Shown here: positions 10,132 through 20,779 of the stretch, one piece after another
Layout of the letters: each line of letters begins with the position of its first letter
How positions within the stretch are numbered: the stretch's first letter is position 1
DNA from: Phymatolithon calcareum
Lineage: Eukaryota > Rhodophyta > Florideophyceae > Hapalidiales
Direction: 5' to 3'
Length of the DNA stretch: 64,000 bases
Assembly (NCBI GenBank): GCA_977006965.1
Contig: OZ345353.1
Span: 744,001-808,000 of the forward strand
Translations under genes and position numbers: made by a program
The notes under the pieces: generated by a model
Databases searched by the model: none
Seen by the model: the letters and a program-made list of their open reading frames with translations, nothing else
What the model was told of the DNA's origin: nothing

Positions 10132-10717
10132 CCAAGGTGTTCCTCTCCATGACAGCATCTCTGTCAAGGTCATTCACCGCTTGACCCGGCTCGGCGGCAT
10201 CAAGCGAATTGCCGGCGTTCGGTATGGTCGGCTCAGCAAGCGGGTAACAGAGCTCTATTTTTTAAATTCAATCAAAAAATCAGACACTTCCACACCACGA
10301 CCCTGGACTCGACTCATGGCGAAAACCGTCGCGCGGTCTGAAACAGCTTTGGCACCCGGCGTCTCAAGCAAGGAAGTGTGGATACCGTTTCCCAAAGAGT
10401 GCGCTGCGTGTCCCGAAAACTTACAAGGACATGTTCTGAAGCTTTTCTGTGGCCACGTTTTTCACACCGTTTGCCTTGACCAAATTGCGGTTTTAGCTAT
10501 TGCGGATGACAAGGAGCGTCTGTGGTGCCTATGCAAATCTCCTGTTTCCCCCAAAATTCGATCTTATCCGTTCTATGAGCCGACATTCAAGCCAGAAGAG
10601 GAGGAGTTAGTAGTCCACTGTGAACCGCTATTACAGGCTAAGATATCAGTCAGGAGAGCTAAAAACCGCCGTAATAAGGAAAGAAAAATTCGAAAGAAGG
10701 TAGCAGAGAATATTTAG
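10118..10717 (+). CDS. Histone-H4-like segment joined to a RING-like zinc finger
   Basis: 199 codons from the ATG at 10118. Residues about 8-50 resemble the histone H4 alpha1-loop-alpha2 region. IHRLTRLGGIKRIAGVRY lines up with the H4 stretch that has an R-R-L-A-R-R-G-G-V-K-R-I-S-G pattern, and the downstream Val/Leu-rich helix is also recognisable. The H4 tail and the C-terminal third are missing. Residues about 93-150 look like a RING-H2 finger: C-x2-C, a 12-residue gap, C-G-H-x2-H-x2-C, then WCLCKSP. The last knuckle is C-x-C rather than C-x2-C, so one ligand is shifted or lost. The C-terminus is very basic (about residues 175-199). It could be a captured, diverged histone fragment in a transposon gene. 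The H4 match is suggestive, not certain. The hairpin array immediately upstream is striking, but no link is proven. Confidence 0.45.
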   Translation: MALARQGVPLHDSISVKVIHRLTRLGGIKRIAGVRYGRLSKRVTELYFLNSIKKSDTSTPRPWTRLMAKTVARSETALAPGVSSKEVWIPFPKECAACPENLQGHVLKLFCGHVFHTVCLDQIAVLAIADDKERLWCLCKSPVSPKIRSYPFYEPTFKPEEEELVVHCEPLLQAKISVRRAKNRRNKERKIRKKVAENI

Positions 10718-10819
10718 CGGATGAAGTTTCTTCGTGAGCTACAGATTTCATCCCCAAGTTTGGCAAGTAAATAGAGAAACTTTAGGAAGGCGATCCCATG
10801 TTGTCTTTCTTTCTTTATT

Positions 10820-11345
10820 GCGGAAAGATCGCCCACATTGAGGGTGAGCGTCAGAAGCTGTTCTGCAGCAGCTTCTCATTGTTCAGAAATCTTAATATCG
10901 CTAGGGGTCTCTCACGGCATAGTTCCTCTACCGTTTTGGTACCAACTCGTCCAATAAACTTACGTCTGGGGACGGAGCGTCCACCACAACGTAAAATCAG
11001 GTGCTCGGTAGTTTATTTGGAACCGGAATTGCAGGCCTTGCACACTGGATCGTACGACATGTTGCATCCGTGCCTAAAGGCGGCCACCATAGGGGTGCAC
11101 TCCACAATCAGTTGGTGTAAGATCACCTCAGCTCGTCTATGCGGTATGGTTAGCTCTTCGGGCAGTGTCGGGATGAAGACAGGCTCGGGTTTAACGGATG
11201 TTTTAATGATGGAGCTCGGTGCTTCTAGTGTGAGAGGAATCGCCTGATGTTCCAACAAGTTTGATTCGCAAATACCCCTTCTTGCTAATTCGGCGGCAGC
11301 ATCATTTCTTGGGATTCAGCAGTGACCTGGAAGATCCCATGTTAC
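10820..11345 (-). pseudogene. Non-LTR retrotransposon 3' end: RNase H tail and Cys/His knuckle
   Basis: Read on the minus strand, the segment opens with the end of an RNase H domain (GHC, stop, then IPRNDAAAELARRG). It continues through a linker and reaches a zinc-knuckle-like stretch CKAC...TTEHLILRCGG, which is the usual C-terminus of many non-LTR retrotransposon proteins. There is a TAA between CKACNSGSK and TTEHL, a stop in the RNase H motif, and more stops beyond, so it is dead. The reverse transcriptase that should precede it is absent on this strand. A reverse transcriptase of apparently the same kind starts immediately next door on the opposite strand. Confidence 0.65.
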
Positions 11346-11354
11346 TCACATGCG

Positions 11355-12785
11355 TCGTGGGATCACTACCGGTTTAAAAGAGCACAACTGGGTTTTCAAA
11401 GAGACAAGAGCACACATTTGGCCATACTTCGCACAAAGAATACAATGCAAAATGGTCACCCGTTCGTTGCTGTACTTGACTTGTCAGCAGCGTATGACAG
11501 CGTCCCGAGGGATATCCTCCTCGAGTGACTGAAGAAGAAGTTGCCGGTGCATATAACAAAGATGGTATCTTACCTGATGAAACCGTCGTGGATTACCTCT
11601 GCAGGAGATGAAACGAAAACATGGTGCATTATCGACCGAGGTGTTCCGCAGGGTTCCCCGCTGAGTCCGTGCCTATATAACATATTCATGGATACGTTCG
11701 CCGAAGTCGCCCCCCAAGTAACAAGAATAGTGTCTGACCATCCAGCGCAGCTATTTGCGGATGACGTTCTTCTTCAGGCAAAGAATGCAAAAGGATTGCA
11801 AAAACTATTGGACATAGCTACGAAGTGGGCAGCCGAGAACTCCATGAAATGGAACACGAAGCCAGGAAAGAGCGAGGTGCTTAAGTACAAAGGACTCCCA
11901 AAAAAGAAATTCTTCCTTGCAGGAAAAGAGCTGCACCAGGCCTGGAGACTGTCCTACCTGGGGATCAGTTTGAACAACAATGGAGTCACCGGCGATACAG
12001 CAATCTCAAGAGTTCGGAATGCGGTGGGATGCATACACAAACTCCGACAAATTGGCCTGAACGTCAGAGGACTCCAACCAACCACGTGTATCAGGATTTT
12101 CAAGTCGTTGATTCTCCCCAAATGGGAGTATGCCATCCACCTGACACCGATCACGAAACGACTACTATCGGCAATTGAAGCAGCAGAAGGTCTTTTCTAC
12201 AGATACGTTTTCGGAAAATATGCCGAGTATCGAAGGGAGAGGATGCGAGTGCTCTGCCGTCTCGCCAGCCCACAGATGAGGAGAATGCACCAGGCTGAAA
12301 GGTTCGCCTTAAGCTTGGTAAGACGGAGGAAGTTCCTGGAGCTTTCAGAAGAATACCAGGGAAGAGAAGATGACCTGGAAGAAGTATCAAAGGACATTGG
12401 GTATCCGGGGGAAGAGGAATACCTTAAAGAAGCTCTTAAACAAGCGGAAGAAGGTATGGTGTCAAAAAATCGACGCCTACAAGCAACAGTCAAAGTCTGG
12501 TCGTTGGAAGAAGAGGGTCCGACAGTTAAAATCCCGATCGACGTACCGAACGACCTACCAGGAGTGCTATATATAAGGGACAGAACTACGCGTTTGAGAT
12601 GCCTGCGAGTTATTTTCAACAGAGTTCCTTTGTGGAGAAAGTCCATTCTGGCGAACTACTTTGGGGATGGTGCTGTGGTGGAGCTTATCGTGTTGCAACG
12701 TATACTACGGACTATGAAGATGGACCAAGAAACGGAATATGAATGCAAAAGACTTACTCGGGCCCTTACAGGGGGAGAAATTTGA
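11355..12785 (+). pseudogene. Non-LTR retrotransposon reverse transcriptase, truncated
   Basis: The reading frame encodes the palm of a non-LTR reverse transcriptase: LDLSAAYDSVPRD (first catalytic Asp), then GVPQGSPLSPCLYNIFMDTF and FADDV (the catalytic Asp pair), followed by the thumb and a long Lys/Arg-rich C-terminal region to the stop at 12783-12785. One in-frame TGA (11526-11528) sits between RDILLE and LKKKLP. Otherwise the frame is open for about 420 codons. The 5' part (endonuclease, fingers) and the RNase H/Cys-His tail are missing. A second copy of the family lies near 44.2-46.6 kb on the minus strand, with near-identical GVPQGSPLSPCLYN wording. Confidence 0.8.
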
Positions 12786-13413
12786 ATTAAGGAGATATTA
12801 GAAGGAGAGTAGAGAGATGAGTATCGAAAACATCGAGAAGCTGCCCTGTTACTCAATTTGAGGCTTTGGGAGCTTTTAAAATAAAATCAATATATATCCC
12901 CACTTGCGTCGTACGGTGCAATAGACAATGATCGCGATTGTGAACGGTAAATAAAGTGCACACCGGGTTTCCACTCCCTCTATCATCAGCCGCTTTGCTA
13001 TCAGAGCGGTGATGGATATGGTGGTCCTACACAGAAGTTTATCCCAACCAAAGATGAACATTAAGCTCACAATAGCACTTGTAGGAAGAGAAATGCGCAT
13101 CGAGGAGTTTTTAAGTTACTGAAGTGTCTCGGCTTAGATAATCTTTCGAACAGCGGTCCTGCTACTCGCAAGGTGAAGTTCGGGGGGATCATGAAGTCTC
13201 CCCTTTCTGAATTTTGAATCTAGATGCTGAATGCCTTAGGCTTCGCCTACCACACACATCCGTAAAGTACTAAGTCCGGGAAAACATCACATCTAACCTT
13301 TGCGCAGTATCAGAAGAGACTCCTTGCTCAATTTGAAAAATTATGCCGAGAAATGTCACCAGTTTTTCTCAACAGATGCTACAGTGATTTCAGATCTCCC
13401 AACTACAGTAACG

Positions 13414-14523
13414 GCCGCATTTAGTGCGGGTTCTTTATTAGAGCGGGTTCCTAAGTAGTACGTCAGGTTCCTAATTAGTTCGGGCGGCACTAATTGTTTT
13501 CTGTTTTTGTTCCCGTTATTGCAATAGTAAGGGTCAATAGAATGAAAACCTTTACAGAATCGTTTCTTCTTTCTCCTGTGCTGATTTGCCTTTGAGATCT
13601 GCCACGTGCTATTGTACACCTCATAGAAGGTTGGAAAGTCTGTGCAGCACCAATGCCAGGGACACCTCTTTGCAAACTGTAGTGCACATCTCCTTGTACC
13701 CTCGACCGATGTATTTTATTTACTATTTGTAGGGTCCTGCTAAGAACGCGTTATGGAACAGTGCGCATTTATCGAGTCTACAGTCTATGCAATGGAAGGT
13801 AGTATATTAGCTCTCCTTACAATTCTCAATCCGTTCTGAAACAATGTAAGGATTTTTTAATGGAAACCTTGGAGGGTGCTGCATGCGAGATGCATAAGTC
13901 ATCCGCAGATTTAGATAAACATGTTGCCCCCTACTGTGATTAACTCATCGGCAGATGGCACATCCCTTCGGGTGAATGTAAGATGACAAGCTCTGAAGAT
14001 TGTCAATTGTCTCTTGCAGAGTTCTTGGCTATGTCCCGTTACTTGAAACCTATATTCAGTTTCAATGCATCTCCTTTCTTCTGTCCCGTTTCGTTCAAAC
14101 ACAACTCCTGAATTATCTTTTCCCATGGACGAGTTCCTTTACATTACGTCTGTGGTCAACAACAACTGACTGTCTGTGCAATAATAATAGTAATCTGAAA
14201 AGACATTTAAGGTTCGTTGCTTGAAAGCTCGCTATTGGCAAGACGGAAAACTATCTGTAGACTGCTGAGAATCACTGCCAACAGTACACTGTTCTGCACT
14301 ACCAGCATCCACAGTATGTTGGAAGATGAGGACAATGAGCTCATTGCTCTGAAAAGCCAACTAAAAAATGTTTTAGTAAATCTACCACACTACCTGTTGG
14401 TCACAACTATTAGCGCGTGTTCCTGACTAGTACGTCGGGTTCGCAATTAGTACGGGTCGCACCAAGTATTGAGCGCACGTCCTACGTTCATGTTCGTAAT
14501 CAGTGCGGGCCGCACTAAATGTG
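13414..14523. mobile_element. Non-autonomous inverted-repeat element (~1.1 kb)
   Basis: The left end reads C-G-CATTTAGTGCGGG. The complement of the right end reads CACATTTAGTGCGGCCCG. Inside each end lie further copies of a TAATTAGTNCGGG-type motif (13425-13495 and 14403-14515), so the ends form imperfect subterminal inverted repeats of about 100 bp. No transposase frame is seen between them. The rest of 12.8-15.4 kb has no recognised gene. The target-site duplication could not be fixed. Confidence 0.5.
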
Positions 14524-15002
14524 GTCATTTCTGTAGTTCCTTGCCATTGCCAAAATCAATGATTTCGGTTCACAGCGTCGCGGCGAAGTCTCTAAGAAGC
14601 CACGTGCTTCCAGGAGCGTCTCTACGTCCAGTTGAAGTCCTAATGCTGGCAATTAAATTGAGAGCGATAAACACACAGCTCGCATTTGCAGCTACATTGC
14701 AATAGATCCTGGTGCGTTGAAAATGCTTGAGTCTCATACTGTACCCTATTTCAGGAAAGGACTACAGCTCCCAGCTTTTCATCGAATGAGAGAAATTTTG
14801 TCATATGACATATGCGCAGTACAAAAATTCTCCCAGTTCAATTTTTTGCACTGGGTGCTCAACCAGTGTCGTTCAAATAGCAGAAAAACAAAGTCCCAGC
14901 AGTGGCTTTCAAAATAACTTAAAAAATATGGTTATTTTACCATATTTCTATGGTATGGACTCAAACTTTCTCCCCCAGTGAGGTTTTAACAAGTCTGTGC
15001 AA

Positions 15003-15042
15003 TGTCTATTGTATTACCCGTTAACGGGTAATACAATAGACA
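15003..15042. repeat. 40-bp perfect palindrome
   Basis: The 20-base half TGTCTATTGTATTACCCGTT is followed at once by its exact complement, centred on GTTAAC with no loop. It extends by six more bases on each side with one mismatch (52 bp in all). It lies in noncoding DNA upstream of the YbaK-domain gene. Confidence 0.9.
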
Positions 15043-15431
15043 ATGCACAATCGCATCCAATCATTTCAGCATAGATCTATCTATTAGCCAACTATCGAAC
15101 GTCGGGATGGCCATGATAGTCCGGCAACAGGATCATGTGACCAATAAAACGATTCAGAGGCAAAACTAATTTCTAGTCCAATACAAAGCGAAAAAATTTC
15201 TGTGCCCTCATACAGCCAATCAAACAAAGACGAGACTTATGCTCACTGCTAATTGGTTCTTTGAGCGTTACGGGAGAAACCGTCTCAAAATACGCAGACA
15301 GAAGCAAATTTTGAATTCCAACACGAACTAAAAAGTTAAGATCAACGACCATCAACACGGGAATAGTACTTATCCCACTACGATCTTGCCTCCGCCAGAA
15401 GGTCCATCAGCCGATTCGTTCTCCATAAACA

Positions 15432-16151
15432 ATGCCAAGCGCATCTCCACTCTGCGCCTCGGTCAGCGTCAAAGCGCCCAAAAATTCGGGCTTGCAGCTC
15501 GAACTAGAAGCGCTGACGTTGCGTGTCGCGGCGCTTGAGGCCGCACGCGGCACGAACGAGAAGCCGCGGACAGGGCCACCAGCCGCGGCCGATGCGTTCG
15601 CGTGCGCTATGATGGTCCTCGCCGTGGCAGCAGGATTTCGCGACACGACATTCGCGCGCTGTCCGAAGGACTACTATTCCTCGCCATTGGATGCCCGTCG
15701 ACGTTTCCTCGGCGCTGCAAGTGTACGTCACTTGACCAAGTCAATCGTGGTGCGAAACACGAAGCACACAGGGGAGCACTCGGGTCGCGATGTTTCGAAC
15801 TCTGAATTTTTGTGTATCGTAGTGCAATACGGTCGCCGTCTGGACACGGACTCTGTAGCTCGTGCTGTGGATGAGGAAAGGGCGAAGCAGGGGCTTTCAA
15901 AGCAGCGTCGTGCATACCGACTCGCGGTAGAATGTCTCGCAGTATCCGGTTATGAACCGAACGCCGTTACGCCGCTCGGACTGGCGACGGATATGCCGGT
16001 GCTTGTCGACGAGCGCATTGCGCAACTCGTGCCGGGCACTTTCTGGCTTGGGGGTGGCGAAGTGTCGCTCAAGTGGCGCGTAGAATGGGCGGATTTTGAA
16101 CGTGTTTTTACGCCAATTGTCTCACCAGTTTCGTGTGCGGAAGAAGAGTGA
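15432..16151 (+). CDS. YbaK/aminoacyl-tRNA deacylase-domain protein
   Basis: 239 aa, single exon, starting at the first ATG (MPSASPLCASVSVKAPK). Residues 20-40 form a short Leu/Glu helix typical of the N-terminus of plant and algal YbaK-like proteins. The YbaK fold follows: LTKSIVVRNT near 98, FLCIVVQYGRR near 125, YEPNAVTPLGLATDMPVLVD near 178, and the diagnostic FWLGGGEVSLKWRV near 207. This family hydrolyses wrongly charged aminoacyl-tRNA in trans (proofreading). The invariant Lys of the family is probably the one in LTKSIV. The GGGE box is the basis for the call. Exact substrate unknown. The gene is convergent with the release-factor gene downstream, another translation-quality gene. Codon use is GC-rich, like its neighbours and unlike the transposons. 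Confidence 0.85.
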   Translation: MPSASPLCASVSVKAPKNSGLQLELEALTLRVAALEAARGTNEKPRTGPPAAADAFACAMMVLAVAAGFRDTTFARCPKDYYSSPLDARRRFLGAASVRHLTKSIVVRNTKHTGEHSGRDVSNSEFLCIVVQYGRRLDTDSVARAVDEERAKQGLSKQRRAYRLAVECLAVSGYEPNAVTPLGLATDMPVLVDERIAQLVPGTFWLGGGEVSLKWRVEWADFERVFTPIVSPVSCAEEE

Positions 16152-16684
16152 ATGTCCATGCAGGCTGGATTTTGAGCTAAGATATTGGATGTAAAGTTGA
16201 GCACTAACTTGAAGTGTTGGAGTGCGGATTTTTGTCACTGGATTGAGCCTCACGATGGGACAATCGCAGATGTAAAGCGTGACAGTTGGACATAATGCAG
16301 CAAACTAGTTTCGATTGCAATGGCTGAGATTGGACTGGAACAATTGTCTGGGCCTTTAGAAACAGGTCGAGTGCGATTACCCGTACGACTATACAGCACT
16401 ATAACAAGCAGAATATTCGTCGCGGACAACGGTTGACTGTGTCACCGGAACGAACTGTCTTCTCAGAGAATATGGTGACAGTGAGCGAGTGACAAAAGCC
16501 ACAACGCTGCAAGCGGTGGAGCAATGTAGGCAACTGCTTCCTAACCCGTTCCATGCTCGTCGCGGAGATGGAGGCTGTGTGCGCATAACGATATTCTGCT
16601 CGACAGGTCTATTATGGACCTCATATGCGGATAAAACGTTCATATAATCCAAAGGGCAAACAAAAAGTACACAAATACAGTAAT
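16152..16684. other. Convergent intergenic region
   Basis: About 530 bp between two convergent stop codons. It should hold both 3' untranslated regions. No further gene is recognised. Confidence 0.6.
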
Positions 16685-17393
16685 TTAGTCTTCAAGCATC
16701 ATTTTATCTCGCCGTGACTTGAAGTGTTTCTTGATAGACTTTCGTCGTCGCTTTGCCTTACGCGCTCGAGCCTTGGAGGCCTCCTGTGCAATGAGAGATG
16801 CAGCACCACGCTCCACCTCGTCCAACTTTTTCTGCAGGATGGTGCGCGCAATGGCGCGATTGCGGTGCTGGCTTCGCGACTCCTGACACCGCACAACGAC
16901 GCCGCTTGGAATGTGTCGCAGAACCTGCGGATAAGCATCGAGCGTCAGCTGACTGTCGTCACCAAGTCGTCGTTCACAGCGGACTCAATTCGCAATGCAG
17001 ACGTACCACGCAGCTGGAGGTCTTGTTGATTTTCTGTCCGCCAGGTCCGCTACCTTTTACGAACGTTTCCTCGAGGTCACGCTCATCCAGCGGTGGTAGC
17101 TTCCCGTTGCCGCCCGTGCCGCGCATGGGACTCGCTCTTTGGGCAGACGTCTCGACAACGTCTTCTTCCCGAACACTGTCTGAAGGCGGTGGCGAAGCAA
17201 CCGCGCGAGTTGTCGATATCCAGCGCCATCCCGCGGCTGGGGCAAAGGGCACAAGCGCCACGCGCGAAGGGCGCAGAATTAGGGGATGTGAGGAAGGAGA
17301 TACGGCGCAGAAGAGGCGCGAACAGACGTCGGGACGCGGGGTCAGACGAAGCCCGCCGGCGAACGCACGGAGGAAAAGCGCCGGCGCGCGCAT
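16685..17393 (-). CDS. Mitochondrial class I peptide release factor-like protein (GGQ domain)
   Basis: Two exons: 17393-17007 and 16924-16685, with an 82-bp intron (16925-17006, GTACGT..CCGCAG). The spliced protein is 208 aa. Residues 1-60 are Arg/Ala/Ser-rich without acidic residues, fitting a mitochondrial targeting peptide. The GGQ motif ([15 protein letters not shown]) occupies about residues 114-128 with GGQ at 118-120. Exon 2 resumes in phase as [19 protein letters not shown], the expected continuation of the GGQ fold, and ends in a very basic tail ([18 protein letters not shown]). That length and tail match the short C12orf65/ICT1-type factors, which lack codon-recognition domains and rescue stalled mitoribosomes. 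Unspliced, the frame hits a stop just after GGQ, so the intron is needed. It is divergent from the golgin gene. Confidence 0.9.
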
Positions 17394-17975
17394 CGTGCTT
17401 CTTGAATGGAGTTGCGAAGACGATGAGACGCAAGTGGTGGCATAGCCGGCACCTCCAAGACGGAGAGCATCGCTGCAGTTTGATTAGCGATGAAGTTGTT
17501 CCCAGCCGGGAGACCATGACACATCGATAAAAACAAGCTAAACTCGCAGAGACCTGCTCTTTTTTTCGGTGAAAGTATGCTTCAAAACCTGATTGTACAG
17601 TATATCGAAAACGTTCTTTCACTAACGATGTCCAATTAGCAGATCAATAACAGTTTAGTTACAAATCGAGCGAGTCGCTGATGATCATCAGTATCGCCGA
17701 TCAGATCAGGAAAGTGTCCATGGGGACTAATGTCATAATATGAGTGGACTGAAGTGTATGATAAGATCGCAGTAATTTATGCATCGGGCGTTGCTGCCAG
17801 CAAAGCGGGACGAGTTTTTTGACCGTAATAAAAATGTTCAAAAATTACCCAAAACACGGTCTCGTCCCCACACTCAGTCCTTGCCTCATTCCCAGCTTCA
17901 CCGCCTAGTTTGCTGAGACAAGGCGCTATTGCCGCGAGCGCCGCGTCTCCCTCGCGCGCGCGGTGCGCTGGCCCT

Positions 17976-20012
17976 ATGGACCTAGAAAAACTTCTCAAAG
18001 GCGCCACCGACACTCTTAAAAAACTTGAAACGGACGTCGCCAACGCTGGCAAGGACATCGGCATTGCCCCCAACATGCCCCCGCACAACCCCGCCGCATC
18101 AACCGCGCCAAAGTGGTCCTCCGCGACCGCCACCAATGACAACTGGGAAGATGACTCCTGGGAAGACGTCGCTGACGCCGGACCAACCCCGCCGACAGCG
18201 TCTCGTCCACCAACCGTCACCGCGCCAGCATCTACTGCGCCGCCGTCCGCGCCAGCGGGAAACAAAGCTGTGGCCTCGACAGCAAACCCCGATGCGAATG
18301 CATCGTTGCAATCGGAGCTGGACGCTGCCCTCAAACGGGCGAAAACTGCCGAACTCAAGCTCTTTGCAGTAACACGGGAGCGCGATACACTGCGCCGCAC
18401 GCGCGACTCGCGTGCCGCGGACGCATCACTGGTAAAGCAAAAGGATGCACAGATTCAGGCCGTGCTCGCGGAAGGTGAGCAACTCTCTATTAAGATTGCC
18501 GAGAAGGAGGCCACAGTCCGCACCTTGCGGCAGCGCATCTCTGACCTTGAGGAAGCCGTAGAGTCAGTATCCACTGCATGCGCCGCATCTGATGCCGCAG
18601 CAGAAGCCGCGCGCACACGCGAGCGCGCCGCGGATGCCGCCCAGCGCGCCGCGACAGACGCCAAGGACGCCGCGGAGAAACGCCTCCGAACGCTAGAAAC
18701 GGAATCGCGCGCCAACACGCAATCTTCCGCGGCGTTGGACGCCATGCGAGCGGAACTCGACGCCGCAAACCGTGCCGCCGCCGATGCAATTCGCGCCACG
18801 GAAGCTCGGCTTACCACTCAATACACCGTCGCTGATGCGAAGAAAACGCAGGCAGCTGAGGCAAAAGAGGCAGCTTTAAACAAGGCTATCTCAGAGTTGC
18901 GAGCACGACTTGTCGACGACTCCGATTCCGCAGGTGCACGCGAGGACCGGTTGCGCCGCGACGTTGCAGCGCTACGCGAGCGAGCATCCGCGCTCGAGGC
19001 GAGGAACGAGGAACTTGCTGCGGCAGTCCCGCACGCCACACGCCCGCTTCTGCGCCAAATCGAGGCGTTACAGGCCGCCGCTGCCGAGCGTGCACGTGCC
19101 GCGGCTGCGGCGGAAAAAGCACTTGTTGCCCGCGTCAGGGCCGCCGCCGCTGCCAGCGCTGCTGCTGTCGAACGGGAAAAGGCAGCTGATGAACGTGTTG
19201 CCGAGCTGCTCACAAGAGTCGCTGGTCTTCAGGAACAGGCAAGAATCGCACGTGGACGGGCAGATGCGGCAGACAAGGAGCTGCAAGAAGCTAGAGATAA
19301 GGCTGCAGCAGATATCGCGGCGCTGAGGAGGGAGGTACGCGCAGAGGCGGATCGTGCACGTGCGGCTAGTACCGCGCGCGACGATGTGCGTGCTGAGTTG
19401 AGCACCGAGCGGGCCGCCTCCCTTGACGCGGCGGATGCGGCGGAATTGCGCGAGAGAACGTTGCGTGAAAAAGTTACTGCGCTGGAGGCGAAGCTGGAAC
19501 TGGTGCGTGAGCAGCAATCACAACCTCCGACGCCATCAGCTCGGCCGCCGTCCATATCGTCGGCAAGAAACTCGTATTCTGAAATGGCGGCCATGCTAGC
19601 GTCGCCGGCACTCAGCTTTTCCGGAGAAGGATTGGGACTGCCGGACTCTAGCTCGGTACCAAACGGACTGTATGCCACAGAGCGCATGGCGGCGACGCTG
19701 AGGCAGAAATCTGGAGAAGTTGCGTCGTTGCAGACACAATTGCAGGAGAAGGAGGAGGCGACGCGAGCGCTGGCGGAAGAGGTTGTTGCACTGACCACGC
19801 GCTTGGATGAGCTGACAAAGGAGGTTGCAGATGCCCCGGAGGTGCGGAAACAGTTGAAGGCTTTGGAGACGAGACATTCCACTCTGCTCGAACTGCTTGG
19901 AGAACGGGAAGAACGGATTGGCGAACTTGATGCGGATCTCGCTGATGTTAAGCAGATGTACAAGGAACAGGTGAATGAATTGCTGATGCGAATTGAGAAA
20001 ATGCAAGGCTGA
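17976..20012 (+). CDS. TMF1-family golgin (TATA element modulatory factor-like)
   Basis: 678 aa starting MDLEKLLKGATDTLKKLETDV; the frame is open 66 bases further upstream, but this ATG begins the conserved helix. Residues 50-110 hold a tryptophan/acidic motif (NWEDDSWEDVADA) and a Pro/Ala linker. Residues 110-530 are an Ala/Arg/Glu-rich coiled coil. Residues about 570-678 match the C-terminal TMF domain: a helix ending in a Leu-Glu-Leu-Leu-Gly-Glu-(Arg/Lys)-(Glu/Asp)-Glu pattern, then LADVKQMYKEQVNELL. TMF1 proteins are Golgi tethers that bind Rab6 through this C-terminal coil. The strand opposite is also open for long stretches because the gene is GC-rich; those are shadows. It is convergent with the RBM-like gene. 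Single exon. Confidence 0.88.
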   Translation: MDLEKLLKGATDTLKKLETDVANAGKDIGIAPNMPPHNPAASTAPKWSSATATNDNWEDDSWEDVADAGPTPPTASRPPTVTAPASTAPPSAPAGNKAVASTANPDANASLQSELDAALKRAKTAELKLFAVTRERDTLRRTRDSRAADASLVKQKDAQIQAVLAEGEQLSIKIAEKEATVRTLRQRISDLEEAVESVSTACAASDAAAEAARTRERAADAAQRAATDAKDAAEKRLRTLETESRANTQSSAALDAMRAELDAANRAAADAIRATEARLTTQYTVADAKKTQAAEAKEAALNKAISELRARLVDDSDSAGAREDRLRRDVAALRERASALEARNEELAAAVPHATRPLLRQIEALQAAAAERARAAAAAEKALVARVRAAAAASAAAVEREKAADERVAELLTRVAGLQEQARIARGRADAADKELQEARDKAAADIAALRREVRAEADRARAASTARDDVRAELSTERAASLDAADAAELRERTLREKVTALEAKLELVREQQSQPPTPSARPPSISSARNSYSEMAAMLASPALSFSGEGLGLPDSSSVPNGLYATERMAATLRQKSGEVASLQTQLQEKEEATRALAEEVVALTTRLDELTKEVADAPEVRKQLKALETRHSTLLELLGEREERIGELDADLADVKQMYKEQVNELLMRIEKMQG

Positions 20013-20779
20013 TGAAAGCGACATGGCAGTAAGGAGCTTTTTGGTATTAGCGGATAGTAGAAGACAGTGCGACAGGCGGCGTGGAGCATGCGAGGCTGAG
20101 AAGGACAGGAGTAGCAGTCTGGTGGACTTGGAAATCAATAAGTGGAAGAAACATTCCTTGACTTGTGGAATAGAAGAATAGCAAGCGCTTCTGAAAGTAG
20201 TAAATAACTTTCGGAAATTGGTTCGAATAACTTCGCGGTTGCGGGCTCGATGAAGGAGCACGTTTTCGTCGACCTCTTACTTGTTCAATGAGTGCAACAC
20301 ACTTTGACGGACATCAGAAGTGGAACAGGCGGCCACGCTTGTAGAGATCAACCAGGAGCAGTTGACTACAGTATTTCTCCAAGCTCAAGTTCATGAAATG
20401 TAAGTTCTCAAAGAGTTGAGTCCTAGCAGCCTATATGATGTCGGACAACAATGTCCCGTTCCTGTCTGCGATGTATCTTTACTCCATAGGACTGAATGGG
20501 TTTAACCAATCTACGGGACACGTCCCAATTTGCTAAACATTTTCGAAATATTTCCTCCTCGGCAAGAACTTATTTTGCATGGGAATCTTGTTCATGATCT
20601 CAAAACCATTTTTAAAAGTGCGGATGCTCTGGATTCGAATTATGAACAGCGATGGAGGAGCTTGCGCAATTTTCAGAAACAGAACATCTGCGGAGAGAAG
20701 ACCTACTTTACTTTGTGCAAGTAGAAGAAGACGAGAGGACAAGCGAGGTGGACGTGCCACATGGCCTGCGGAACTGCAA
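20013..20779. other. Convergent intergenic region
   Basis: Region between the golgin and RBM-like stop codons. It contains no recognised gene. A G-patch domain, expected at the C-terminus of RBM5/10 proteins, was looked for here as a further exon and not seen. Confidence 0.5.

Noticed and set aside
17083-17622. 179-aa minus-strand ORF
   Set aside because: Other-frame shadow of the GC-rich release factor exon.
18455-20089. Long Ser/Ala-rich minus-strand ORFs opposite the golgin gene
   Set aside because: Antisense shadows of a GC-rich coiled-coil gene, biased to Ser/Ala/Arg by codon complementarity.
20013-20779. G-patch exon of the RBM5/10-like gene
   Set aside because: No Gly-rich G-patch pattern in any minus frame.
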